Assembly: GCF_001642475.1 (NCBI RefSeq)
Contig: NW_019174006.1
Location: 1-64,000 of the forward strand
Source: Fonsecaea monophora
Taxonomy: Eukaryota; Ascomycota; Eurotiomycetes; Chaetothyriales; Herpotrichiellaceae
Direction: 5' to 3'
DNA length: 64,000 nucleotides
Shown here: positions 22,524 to 33,246 of the stretch, in pieces
Layout: every line of letters begins with the position of its first letter
How positions within the stretch are numbered: position 1 is the first letter of the stretch
The notes under the pieces: model-generated
Told to the model about the DNA's origin: nothing
Database searches by the model: none
Seen by the model: only the letters and a program-made list of their open reading frames with translations
Position numbers and translations under genes: made by a program

Positions 22524-23003
22524 ATGTCGAAACTGCTTCGTGGTTACCGTCAGCTGCACTCTCTGAGAAGTGTTCACACAACACCCTCCCAGTTCCCGCA
22601 ATTAACTCGACCTCCACATCTGGGTCCATTAATTGCTCCGCGAAACCTCCGATCTGTCAGAGCCATGTCTTCCTCGGCGACCCCTACGAACGAATGGCTG
22701 GTCATTGTTCCCGATCACCCTAACGCCCTTGACAAACGACTGGCGGTCCGCCCGCAGCATCTTTCAGCGCTGACACCCAAGATCGAGGCGGGGATTGTGG
22801 TCTTTGGCGGTGCGACTCTTTCGAAACACCCCGCGGAGGGAGAGACTCCGGATATGACTGGCAGTGCCATGTTAATAAAGGCGAATACCGAGCAAGAAGT
22901 CAAGGAGTTCTTGGAGAACGATGCGTACACAAAGGGAGGAGCGTGGGATGTGAGCAAGGCACAGATATTCCCGTTCAGGTGTGCCGTGCGGACGGCCATG
23001 TGA
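22524..23003 (+). CDS. YCII-related domain protein, probably mitochondrial
   Basis: Small protein of 159 aa, single exon. The first 47 residues (MSKLLRGYRQLHSLRSVHTT...) are rich in Arg and Ser and lack acidic residues, as in a mitochondrial presequence. The Met at 48 (MSSSATPTNEWLVIVPDHPN) could be an internal start for a cytosolic form. The rest is a YCII ferredoxin-like domain: EWLVIVPDHPNALDKRLAVRP, GIVVFGGATLSKHP, MTGSAMLIKANTEQEVKEFLENDAYTKGGAWDVSKAQIFPF. YCII proteins are thought to be small enzymes or dehydrochlorinase-like. The fungal form has no proven reaction. It lies 607 bp downstream of, and co-oriented with, the acyl-CoA ligase. Confidence 0.85.
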   Translation: MSKLLRGYRQLHSLRSVHTTPSQFPQLTRPPHLGPLIAPRNLRSVRAMSSSATPTNEWLVIVPDHPNALDKRLAVRPQHLSALTPKIEAGIVVFGGATLSKHPAEGETPDMTGSAMLIKANTEQEVKEFLENDAYTKGGAWDVSKAQIFPFRCAVRTAM

Positions 23004-23739
23004 AGATACAGCTTTAGACGAGGGTCTAGCAAGGGAATTGCCATTGGGACTGCGATGAACGATCAAGAACGAAGCCACAAAGCTTGAATGACTCGGCAGG
23101 AATGTGCCCATAAACGCTGCTGTATCGACCAGTACTACATGGGACGAACCCTATGGGCCTCGTTGTCAACCCTCTCCCACACTTTCTCTCTCTCTCAGTT
23201 GCAGCTTGAATGATGAGTGATGTGCACAGGCAACCGGACCGAGTTGTGTGACTTGAGAGCGGCATCTCTCACACACTACCGTTGATCTGTCACTTCGCAT
23301 CTCCTTGTTATATTACTTCTCTCTTGCTCACAAGTCCATGGTGATATTCGTTCAGTCCGACTGGGATGAATGTCATGATTGCTACATGAGTGGTTCCCCG
23401 ATGTTTCCAAGGGACAAATGGTATTTGGAGTGACATTTGCAAGTTGCCTGCGCACCAGATTCCTGCCGGTTGCTGGGTCAAAACGCCTCTTCACTTTGTT
23501 CCCGTCTCACTTCAGCTCTGTATCAACCCAACCCTGTGACCAGAGACCATAAAGACGCGATTCTTCTCCCGTCTTTTCCACGATCATCTATCCATCCATC
23601 CTCACGTTTCTTGCCACGTCCTCTGCCGCCGACACTCGCATCTCGAAAGCTTCGAGCTAACCTAGCTGAAGTGATTCATCAAAGACACCCGCAGCCAACA
23701 CACTTCTTTACCACTGCTCTCAGCCTCGTGCGATCCAAC
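23004..23739. other. Intergenic, 736 bp, SOD promoter
   Basis: This separates the YCII gene from the superoxide dismutase gene. The last 250 bases are rich in C and T, typical of a fungal leader. In-frame codons run open upstream of the SOD ATG from 23437, but without a signal-peptide start. Confidence 0.5.
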
Positions 23740-24578
23740 ATGATGGATCTCTTCAACATGCTCTTCCCCTTCTTCATCCTCGTCCTTCCTGCTATTGCAC
23801 AAGAGATGGGCAACGTCACCGACGCCCCAGTTACTCAAAACAACCCCTTCCGCGCAACCTTCCAAGCGATCCTGCAAGTCGGGAAACCTGTACAAGGCCA
23901 GATCACCGGGGTTTCTAGCGATAACGGCACTGGTGTCAATTTCAATGTCAACTTCTTTGACTTTCCAGATATCTTGCAGGGCCCTTTCAGTGAGTTCTCA
24001 CAGAGCGTGACTTGGCAATCCCAAGTTCCTCTGCGTTGAATATGACGACTAAAACCTTCCATTCAGAATACCACATCCACCAATACCCGGTGCCTGCGTC
24101 AGGAAACTGCACCGCCACCGGTGGCCACCTCTCGCCCTTTGGCAGACAGGACGACCCTCCCTGCGATGCCACCGCCCCGTGGACCTGCCAGCCCGGCGAC
24201 CTCTCCGGCAAGCACGGCAATATCTCCCAACTGACCTCCTCCACCTCCGGTGACTCTCAGGCCGTCGGCACCTTCCAAGCCATGTACCTCGACCTGTACG
24301 TGAGCACCGACCCCAGCAACGTGGCGTTCTTCGGGAATCGCAGTGTGGTCGTGCATAGCGCGAACGGGACGAGGTTGAATTGCGGCAATTTCACACAGAT
24401 GAGCTCCGGCTCGAGTGGCGGCGGGAATAACAATGGGACCAACACTACGGTGCCGACAACTTTGCCCACGAACAACGTTGCGGCTGGAGCGGTTGGTGCG
24501 GTGAAGTGGGAATTGGCGACCGCCACGGTGTTTGCGGTCGGTGTGTCTCTTGTCTCCTTGATGGGTGACTTGATTTGA
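23740..24578 (+). CDS. Cell-surface Cu-only superoxide dismutase, GPI-anchored
   Basis: Extracellular SOD of 253 aa. Two exons: 23740-23989 and 24067-24578, with a GTGAGT...TTCAG intron. A signal peptide (MMDLFNMLFPFFILVLPAIAQ) is followed by the SOD beta-barrel with its copper ligands: His86 and His88 in YHIHQYPV, His104 in GGHLSPFG, and a late His in VVVHSANGTRLNCGNF. GDLSGKHGNIS (His133) and paired Cys complete the SOD4/5/6-type pattern. The zinc-binding and electrostatic loops of ordinary Cu/Zn SODs are missing, which is the hallmark of fungal Cu-only SODs. A Ser/Gly/Asn linker with several N-glycosylation sites leads to a hydrophobic tail (WELATATVFAVGVSLVSLMG) that should be replaced by GPI. 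Family role: dismutation of host- or self-derived superoxide at the wall. Confidence 0.9.
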
Positions 24579-25003
24579 GGGCTACAGACAAGAGAAACAG
24601 CCAAGGGCGGAATTGTACTCGGTAGACTCCACTAATTCCTCGAAACTATTCATGTAATGATGATCGAGGGCGGACAGTCAAATGTACGCAGGTCTCAGGG
24701 ATGTCATCGAGCGGAGATTTTCTAATCAGGGATCAAAGGGAATACCCGAGTTCGGCCATCGTGTAGTCCTTTAATGCAATGGTGATGATGGCGTTAGTAG
24801 ATTCTCTAGCCAGGTATGGTGTGTATCATGGCAAAACTGCAAACTTCGTCTGACCATCAGCAATGTGATTGAGTAACCAGCCTCATAGTCATTTTTCTCG
24901 TAGCACATCCTTCATCCCGCTGTCTGTCTATCGTGGTGATTGTGATGGCTGCCCTGTCCTTCTCATAACATATTTACAACGAGCGCACCAATTTTCCGGG
25001 CTG
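24579..25003. other. Convergent intergenic region, 425 bp
   Basis: 3' flanks of the SOD gene (+) and PSF1 (-). Nothing distinctive is seen. Confidence 0.5.
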
Positions 25004-25794
25004 TCAACTCAACCTCTTCAAGAACCCGCCTTGGATCAGCCTCTCCACGTCGGCCTGGCGCACGAAGAACTGCGAGTTCTTTGTCAGGTTGATGGCGCCG
25101 TACTCTGTCTGGATCTCGCCGGCATCTCTCAGAACTCTGACGTCGATGAACAGGTCGCGCGGTGGCTCGAGCGAGCCCGTCAGGTCAATGTCCGTCCACT
25201 GGCCCTTGTACTGGGAGAGCAGGTCGCCGTAGGCGTGGAAGTAGGACGACTCCTCTGGCGAGAGGGCGTTGTGCGTCCCCGCCGCGGAAGCAGCAGCAGC
25301 AGCAGCAGTATTGTCCTCGCGAGCATTCGCGGCTGCGTTGGACGCATTGCCACCACCGGCTTCGTGCCCCGTCCCGACCTCGAGGTCTTGGCCCTCCCAG
25401 ACCATGCCTTCCAACTTCTCGGCCCGCACGCGGTGGTACGCCAGGAGACACCTCTTGTCGCGCCGCATGCTCAGGTGGTCGACGAGCAGCGCGCACGCCG
25501 TCGCCGGGTGTTCGGCCGGGGTGAAGGTGCTCTGCGACGACGGGTTGCCGTCCTCGTCGTACTCGGTCGTGGTGAACGGTTCCAGGATCCGCATCACGTC
25601 GCGGTCCAGGTCGCGCACTTCGCGGACCACGGAGCGGACGAGTTCGGTCTGGTAGGGGGGCAGGGCGGGGAGGGTGAGCGTGCGTTTCGCGTGTTGCACC
25701 TGTCAGAGAAGAGGGTTAGTTTTGGAATTGCTAGAGAAGGGGAATGGGCGGACAAGAAACAACTTACGAGCTTGTTCCCAAGCTCTCCATGCAT
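25004..25794 (-). CDS. psf1: GINS complex subunit PSF1
   Basis: Replication factor of 240 aa; GINS joins Cdc45 and MCM2-7 in the CMG helicase. Two exons: 25794-25768, a 27-nt exon coding only MHGELGNKL, and 25699-25004. The 68-nt intron has GTAAGT...ACAG ends. Family blocks: ALPPYQTELVRSVVREVRDLDRDV, LLVDHLSMRRDKRCLLAYHRVRAEKLEGMVWEG-type A-domain, and a C-terminal B-domain YKGQWTDIDLTGSLEPPRDL...GAINLTKNSQFFVRQADVERLI. The linker between them is enlarged by an Ala/Asn/Gly-rich insert whose core is six Ala encoded by a (CAG)6 tract on the plus strand (25291-25308). The length is otherwise normal. Confidence 0.95.
25291..25308. repeat. (CAG)6 trinucleotide tract in PSF1
   Basis: Six perfect CAG units read as GCT codons on the minus strand, giving a poly-Ala run in the linker between the PSF1 A and B domains. 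Confidence 0.9.
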
Positions 25795-27138
25795 TTGGGA
25801 ATTACATAGAGTGATCTTTCCTTACAACAAAGCACTGATAAGCCCTCAAGTGATTCGTCCACGACAGGCGACAGGCGACAGGCGACCGGACAAGAATATC
25901 GAGTTAATCATGTACCAATTTTGTACCCCGTATGGATGGCGTAGTCAATACAGAATTCGAGCCGCGGGGAGAAAATGTGGCCCCGCGAATAAAACGCGTC
26001 AAGGGGTCAAGGGGCCATTCCATTCATTCCGCCAATCAGGTCCAATCATCTCTCGGAGCGGATTCTTGGTCGTCCCCTTTTTTCTGCCAGCCTTGTCGTT
26101 GCTGGATCGCTTGACCTCATCCCCAGGTCTCATCTCCCTCAATCGCTTGCACGTGAATGTTGGACGGAACATGCTCAGTGAGGTAGTTCGACAACATCGC
26201 CATGTGAATACGATACGGGAGGGAATACGAGATGAAGAAGGAGGAGGAACTCCGATGACGAAATTTCTCGAGGGCCTATCGATATGAAACCCCAAAGCGA
26301 GTTTGTGAAACGAACTTCCTTGAACGAAACTCAAGGTATTCCTCGACATGGGAACCAGCGAGAACATTCAAAAACACAACCACTCGACTCGAGCTGAACG
26401 AGATACCAGCCGGAACGTGCCCGGAAGTCAATCGTCCATTTCCATCTGCTCAAGTCCTGCTTCCCTGGCCACCTCTACAGAGTGGTGAGTGATGGAATGA
26501 GTTCCGGGCGAGGTCGGAGTATATCCTCCTCACTAAAACTGTCCTCGGAGGCTACTTTGATATCAACGCATCCTTCACTGCAGGATGTAAATGGCGGCCG
26601 CTAGATCCTTGCATCAAGATGGCCTTTGACGAGGGTTCTCTCTCCGAGATCAAGTCAACAGAGCACTGAAGATCGAAAGGACAGGCATACCGAGGGCTCA
26701 TCGGGAGCAACAGTCCACGGGGGCCATCTCCGTCACAGCATGAACCTGGGTCTGGGTCTTTTTGTTGTGTGAGACGGACCGGACACTGTCCGCCCCATGG
26801 GCATTTCACTGGCACAGTCATAATGCAAATACAATAACAATAACAAAGTGAAATTCACGTCTCGGAAATGCTTCTCTATCAGGCTGTGCTTTGAATAGAG
26901 GGCACACAATGAAGAGAAAAAACAGTAGTGCGGCAGAACAGCCGAACCGGTCGCGTGAGAAGAACAATTCATACCGGACCGTGAATAGGATTCTCGTGAA
27001 TAGCAGATATTCGCGCCAAGTGTGATAGAGTCACTTTTCCTGTGTTTAATGTTGGGGCCAGGCAGTCACTCAACCAAGCGTTTGTCTCTTTCTTCCTTCC
27101 CATTCAGCAAACGCAAGGGCAAACGGCGCCTCGCAAAC
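25795..27138. other. Divergent intergenic region, 1.34 kb
   Basis: Upstream DNA of PSF1 (-) and the RING gene (+). It has three tandem GACAGGC units at 25863-25883 and no convincing ORF. The PSF1 promoter should be in the first few hundred bases. Confidence 0.5.
25863..25883. repeat. GACAGGC x3 tandem repeat
   Basis: Three perfect 7-bp units lie about 70 bp upstream of the PSF1 start codon. Confidence 0.8.
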
Positions 27139-28329
27139 ATGAGGCAGCGTCCACAAAACCCGCCAACGCCCACCAACTCCTTCCTCCGTCCCATCTTCGA
27201 CCAGCGCCACCGGGTCAAGCGGCGGGGGCTTTGCTCAGAACCGGTGCGGCGGCGACCCGGTGGCGCCGGGCACATGGTTCCCAGGTGGGAGAACGCCGGA
27301 CAACGCCCACCACCAAAGCCGCGCCAACATTTCCACTGGAGCACCTCTCCACCACCAACATGGTCGCCAACATACTGGGAAGCGCTGCCCGCTCTGTGGA
27401 TCTTGGTCAAGGACATGTACGCAGTCACTGTGGCCTTGTTAGAGTTCAACGACGCTCTCAGACGTTTGTTGAATCTCCACGGAGAACGGTGGAACCGGCT
27501 GGATGGGGATAAGCTCGCGAGAACCCTGGCGATATCCCTGAATATCTGGTCCTCGTTGGCGCCCAAGAGACTCCTAGGATTCGCCACGCCAGAGAAATTT
27601 TTCAAAAACGCAACAATAAATAAATATCCAGAAGTCGTCCGCAAGCTTGCGAGGGCCGAAGCCCAGGTCGTGCTGACAATGGCGCGCCTGGCAACGGTCG
27701 AAGAGTGTGTGTGGTCAGGAGACGCTCTGCTCTTGATAGCACTAGACATTTCGGGACCCCTGGTGTCGGAAGCTCGCAGACAAAGATCACACCCCGACTT
27801 TCCCTGGTTCACTGAGCTCGAGGCACAGCATCGCGGGTTTCTCGCGTTTCGTGCACGCGCCAGGAGGCGGCTGTTCGACACGATCAAGAAACTCACCACC
27901 CCAAGGTTGAGGGTCCTGGACTACCGAAGGGATTTTTTCTACTCGGACCTCGAAGCGAAGTTCCTCGAAGCACGCGAAACTGTTTCTTCGTGGACACCTG
28001 GTCTTTCGAAAGTGGCCGAACACCTTTCTGCCCGCTTGCTCGCCCAACCCACCGTCGACCGCGAGGGAGAGATCTGTCCGATATGTCACGAAAGCTTGAG
28101 CAAAGATCCAAACGCAGAAGACGGGCAGGAAGGAATGAGACAGCTACCGATATGCACGGAAAGATGCTGCAATCAGCCCTACCACGTCTGCTGCCTCCTT
28201 GAGTGGTTGGAACAGGATCACTATGTACCCTTCGTGTTCGGATCGTGCCCAACCTGTCGAGCTCATTTGAGCTACGACTTTGCGGTTGGTCTCATGGAAA
28301 GATCTATTGTGGAGCTGGGAACATTGTGA
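27139..28329 (+). CDS. RING-finger protein, fungal-specific
   Basis: Protein of 396 aa from the ATG at 27139 (MRQRPQNPPTP, context AAACATG). An in-frame ATG at 27049 would add 30 residues but has a poor context. The first 100 residues are Pro/Arg-rich and disordered. A helical middle follows (LWILVKDMYAVTVALLEFNDALRRLLN, then ARAEAQVVLTMARLATVEE). The C-terminus has a RING-H2-like module: Cys313-x2-Cys316 in EICPICHES, a Cys/His cluster in CTERCCNQPYHVCCLLEWL, and GSCPTCRAHL. A 14-residue acidic insert sits between the first pair and the next ligand. RING proteins usually act as E3 ubiquitin ligases; the substrate is unknown. The middle region is not familiar to me. Confidence 0.75.
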   Translation: MRQRPQNPPTPTNSFLRPIFDQRHRVKRRGLCSEPVRRRPGGAGHMVPRWENAGQRPPPKPRQHFHWSTSPPPTWSPTYWEALPALWILVKDMYAVTVALLEFNDALRRLLNLHGERWNRLDGDKLARTLAISLNIWSSLAPKRLLGFATPEKFFKNATINKYPEVVRKLARAEAQVVLTMARLATVEECVWSGDALLLIALDISGPLVSEARRQRSHPDFPWFTELEAQHRGFLAFRARARRRLFDTIKKLTTPRLRVLDYRRDFFYSDLEAKFLEARETVSSWTPGLSKVAEHLSARLLAQPTVDREGEICPICHESLSKDPNAEDGQEGMRQLPICTERCCNQPYHVCCLLEWLEQDHYVPFVFGSCPTCRAHLSYDFAVGLMERSIVELGTL

Positions 28330-31300
28330 GGGACACGAGCGAGATTGTTGGTGATGTGGTAGGATGGATCTGTCGAAGAGCTGAGCATGGATAGGGTTGA
28401 AAGGAAAATCATGACTGTGGTCGTGGCAAAGAAAAGACTTTGAAGAAGGGATCATAAATGGTCGAGTGTGAAATTAAGACATGGATAAGAGGTTGGAGAT
28501 GGCTACTTCAGTGAGAGAGCTCGAGGAGGGAATTGTCGCAGCATGGTGAACCGGTGATGATACAGTCTCGCTTAACAACACACCAAAGTGAAGAGTTTGA
28601 GAGAAACAAAGCCACACACATATGGTGTCATTGAGCCATCTTGCTAAAGAGATGACACGCAGTTCCTCTGCTAGTCAATCAACAGGACTGCCACCTCTGA
28701 CAAAGTTGGTGGCATTTTCGAAGGAGGCGTGGGAGACAGGGAGGTTGACACACACTGGCAGTCAGTGGGAACTAGTCTGAAAACGGATTGCTACGCTCAC
28801 TAATCATCTGATTCGCCGTATCTACATATCTGCACTTGCGGTATTTGTAGTCTGCCAGATACTGTCGAGTATTTACCACATGTCGCTCATTCCCTTGAAG
28901 GCGCCATTTGAACCCGACAGGTTTGAAAGTGTTGGGACACGCACTTGAGATGTCTGCAAGTATCAACGGATGAAGACCTCATGATCTTTTCTGCCTCTGT
29001 AGATGTTGTCGTGTGGGGAGATCGACGTGGATGAGGGTTTACTGAATGACAGAGCCATCCCTCATCGCCACGAAACGTGAAGTGCGAGATGACCCATTTG
29101 ATCCTGACACTGGATGAAGGACATGCAAGACCTCAAGTTCGAGGGTGACATCCTCCTCAATGTTCGATTCTCGATGCTCAATAACTGTGGAGTTGGAGCA
29201 GCAGGGATACGTGTTCTTGTATCGGCGACGACAAAGTGGATAGCAGATCGGATCCGCTACCCATGTACCTCACTGATACGAGGGTCCTCATTCGTCGTTC
29301 GTATATCCAACAGAATCGCCTCCCTGACCTATGTGCCTATTAGTCTAGGCTCCTCAAAAGGCCAAAGCGTCTCTCCTCTGGGTCAAATGTTCCCCTTCCC
29401 TCCGGGTGTGACTCTGACCTGGACAAGTCGCTGGCCGGCCAGCCAGTATCGTCCATAAAACTCTTGTGGCCCGCAATAATTAGTATACAAGTAGATGCGG
29501 GTTTTGTTGGAGGGAGAGCCCACGGGACTAAGTAGATGACCTTCGTCTTAGAAGACCTACATGAAACACTTGCGTACTTTTCACAGCACAGTTCAACGTG
29601 TCGACAAGCCCTCAGTGCGGGATTGCCGTATCGACTGTTGCTGCTGATATGTATGTATTTACATACCTACCAAGCAGGTAGATGGGCGTCGACCAGGGAC
29701 GATACCTCCATGGAGGCACCGTTTCCAACGTCGTAGAGTTCCCTGAATGGATCGAACGAGCGAGGCAAGGGGCTTTTAGCGTAGGCAGGGAGAATGTACA
29801 GTATGGCGAAGTTGCATATCGATGGTCTTTTGTCGTTTACATGGAGGGTAATCACGCAATCTGCCTCATTGAAGCTAGGAGAAACGGGGGACTCGATATA
29901 CAGTGTAATATAGTCGATCGCCCGTCTAGTCTACTCACCCACGGAAAGGCGTCGGAAGATCTGCGACGATGCAGCCAGAGGGAGAGCCAAGTCGTATCGT
30001 CATCGGATCTCGAATGGAGCATGCATGCATGACGGTATTTGTCAGTCGACTGCACTCCTGGCATCAGGGGGAATGGGGTACATACCTAGGCACGATGGGT
30101 CTCAAGTACGCCATAGATACAACGACGAAAAGGGTAAAGCCACGCGAACGACGGGACTTTCAAGTCCCAGGTACACTGTGGCCCTCTTATCGAGAGACCG
30201 GTTGAAGCCAAACAAATGTTGCACAAGGGATGCCATCGCACACTGCATAATCAGAGCTGGGGAATATGCTTGCACACAGGCTGCCACAGTCGTGTGAAGG
30301 GCTCACTCTCAGTTAAGTCGAGCTCTACCAGTGGGGGGCTGTATGTAGATCTGGAGACTTGTAAGTCAAACCCTGCAAGGGAGTGGGAACAGCAGGATGC
30401 TACTCTACCAATGTGACCCAGTTTTCACCCATCCAACAGACGTGCAGGTTCATGGTGTTCGTGTGCGTTCCCCTCCACCTCCCCGGTATGTACATATCCT
30501 GTACCTCCACTAGGAGCACGATCCAGGAACCCGCGCGGCAGTTTGGCTTTTACATTCTCGGAGCAAATCATCATGAAGAAGATATCACATGCGTGATTTC
30601 GTGCTGATTCCAAGGCATATGATAAGTGAGGACACCTCGTATCCGATAGGGTGCATCTGTAGTCGTGCACAGTGGTACACTGCCGCCGTCAAAAGCCAAG
30701 TTGAATTGGGATGAGCAAGGATGAGCAAAGTTTTCGAAGATGGGCCAAAGCGCGGCGAAGGACAGGCACGCAAGTTGTCTGTCCGCCTTCATCGATTAGT
30801 ACAATCATGCTCGGAGCCATCGCACAAGGGGAGTAGTCTGTTTGCCGGAAACAAAACCTGGGCAACCCGCTGTGCTGCCGTTGAAGACACGCAGACGCGT
30901 CCCGAGCGCAGTTTGAAAGAGCAGTTCCTCAGCCAAGGTAGAAGTTTAGACATGCGGAAGGAAAAAAAGGGCAAACATACCACGGAGAATAGAATCGCCG
31001 TCCATGGAGCTGCCCACAAGATCAAGAAGATACTCAAGGTGGACCAGGTTCGTAGACCACCAAAGAGGGAAGGTGATCTACAAGTCCAAGTGCAATTGGA
31101 TGAGATCAGGCTTTTGCTTCCTGCGGATGCGAACCATGCTCAAGTCTGGTACTGGTGGATCGAATGCATGCCGTGAAAGCCCAAGAAAACCAAATGCGAG
31201 AAGGAGGAGCTACTATAGCTGAAGTGTTTGGGTCCGCGTCCCATGTCAGTGCGCCAGTACCTTGAGAGGGGTTGAGAGGAGGTAAATTAGCTTTTCATAT

Positions 31301-33246
31301 CAGTGGATGAGGATGATCCCCTGTGCAGCCTGCATACCCTTTTGCACGATGACAAATTCGCAATCAAGGGCAGACATGTCCCGCACTCTTCATACACAAT
31401 CAGCCGGATGAAGTGGCTGAAACTGGGGTACAGGCTGGACCGACAGGACAGAAATCGAGAAGGCGAGAAAGTCAACTGTGATCCGCATCTAGACTGACGC
31501 AGAGCCAGACGGTAGCGGCCCGGCTTCGGGTGGGCCGTGCTGTTATTGAGCTATCGCGTCAGATGTGCTGAGTTGGTCGATCGGACTCTACAAGTGTGCA
31601 GAGACGTTAGACTTCAGTATCCGATCGTTCTGGAAAGAATCGCAGAAAGAAGGTCTCGGTCAGCAAGAAGATGGCGGTAAGTCGGAGCAGGAGGAGACTT
31701 TGAAAAAGATACGGCGATTTTGTTGGTGGCGCATCGGAGATTATGGAATGCCACAGCTGGTTCCATGGAGATCATGTTTGTTGCCGCTGTCATATAAGCA
31801 TGTTCGTCGCACAGACAACCCGGCGGTAGCCAGTCAGCGAGAAGGCACTTTGAGCAAATCACCGCTCGGTCAGATTCAGGACCCGCCCCAAATTCAATGC
31901 TCGCCGCAGAGAGAACATGGAGAAGGTGGCGTTGGTCGCTGGTCGTGACCGCAAGCGGCGGTTGGGTGCGCATGAGGAATGAGACTGGACGTGGTCTGTG
32001 CATTCCAATCGCAGGGAACAGCGCATGAAACGTCCGTCCCCTCCCCAGCATAATGAGCAGGAAGTTATTGGTGACCGACTTGTTCTCTCATTGAACAACC
32101 CTTTTGCAAAAGGCTGCTCGCTCCAATGGAGGTTGTCCAAGTCAATATAAGGCTCTCAACAGGGTCGTTAGCTGGACTTGCCAGTTCAGCGGCAATTCCC
32201 GAACCTCTCAGGATGCTGCAGGGACCGGATGCGCATCAAGGCGAGACTCCAGGACTCTAGGAAGAGCTCCAAGAACCTGGCGCCTCTTTTCACCGCTCAC
32301 GACGCCTGACCCTGGTTGCGTGGAGGAGGGCAGCTTGTGGAGTTAGCTGCTTTCCATCTCCTCTCCTCTCCTTTTGCTTTCATCGATCCGAAAACAAAAA
32401 GAAACCGGTGGGAGAAAGCGACTTGTTACCATGAGTCCGGATGCGGCCAATGGAGCTGAAAGCGACCATCGTCGCACTCTAAAGCAAAGTGGTCGAGACT
32501 CTTGCAGTTGATTGATATGTTCCCTTCTCAGAGTCTTTCTCCTCTTGTTTTTTTCCTTGCATCAACAAAGCTTCTCAATCAGCAGGTCGCCAGTGTCTCG
32601 GTCTTGAGATTGCTATCCATCTCCTCGCGGGTAATTGAGACAAAGCCAACTGCTTCTGGCGTCATCAAAATCAGTCTGGCAAGGCTGCCAACCTACTCAC
32701 CGCAAGTATCAGACTCCAACCGTACTGCACCATACCGATCTTACTCTTTGAACACGACAAACTTTCTGGCCCTCTTCCCGTTCAAGCGGACGGGTTGCTG
32801 CAACAATTGATAAAGAACCATCTGCAACTGCAACATAGTCTCATCAGGGACAACGGAGATCTTTCAGCAATTGTCTTTGCCATCAAAGCAACAGCAGTGG
32901 GATAAAGCGCCATCTCCATTGTGCGGCTTTGCCTTCTGACGGAGAGCGACAGATAAGCAAATCTGACGAGGCTTGATACCTGCATCGAGCAGTTCGGTCA
33001 GCTGGATATAACATCTGGAACACGGGCTCAGACAACGAAGTGACATCCCGAAAGCGGTCAGGAGACCACCAAAGTCACAAGCAGAAGGACTCTCTGTCAT
33101 ATTGCCACAGCATCCCTTCCCATCGACGAACCAGCTCGTTGCCTCTTTGCCTCATCACCTCGTTGTTGCGACAAAACGGACAACGTCACACTGCCCTCCA
33201 CCGTCTCACATACACTCACCTCGAATTGGAAGAGCTTACCGACATC
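28330..33246. other. 4.9-kb gene-free region upstream of HMG-box gene
   Basis: This is the longest gene-free stretch in the window. ORFs are short, scattered over both strands and without family character; the longest ATG-initiated one is 151 codons at 30721-31176 (+). Two AACAAAG motifs, the HMG-box core site, occur at 28605-28611 and 32564-32570 on the plus strand. The final 200 bases are C/T-rich and look like the leader of the HMG gene. A long 5' UTR with introns, uORFs or a non-coding transcript is possible. I see no tRNA or transposon. Confidence 0.5.

Noticed and set aside
24869..26287. 472-codon plus-strand ORF
   Set aside because: It runs antisense to PSF1, whose own product is unmistakable. 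The open frame follows from the GC-rich codons of the opposite strand.
30721..31176. 151-codon plus-strand ORF in the large gap
   Set aside because: It starts with ATG and is Lys/Arg-rich, but shows no domain, no codon bias and no intron support. Kept as non-coding, pending transcript data.
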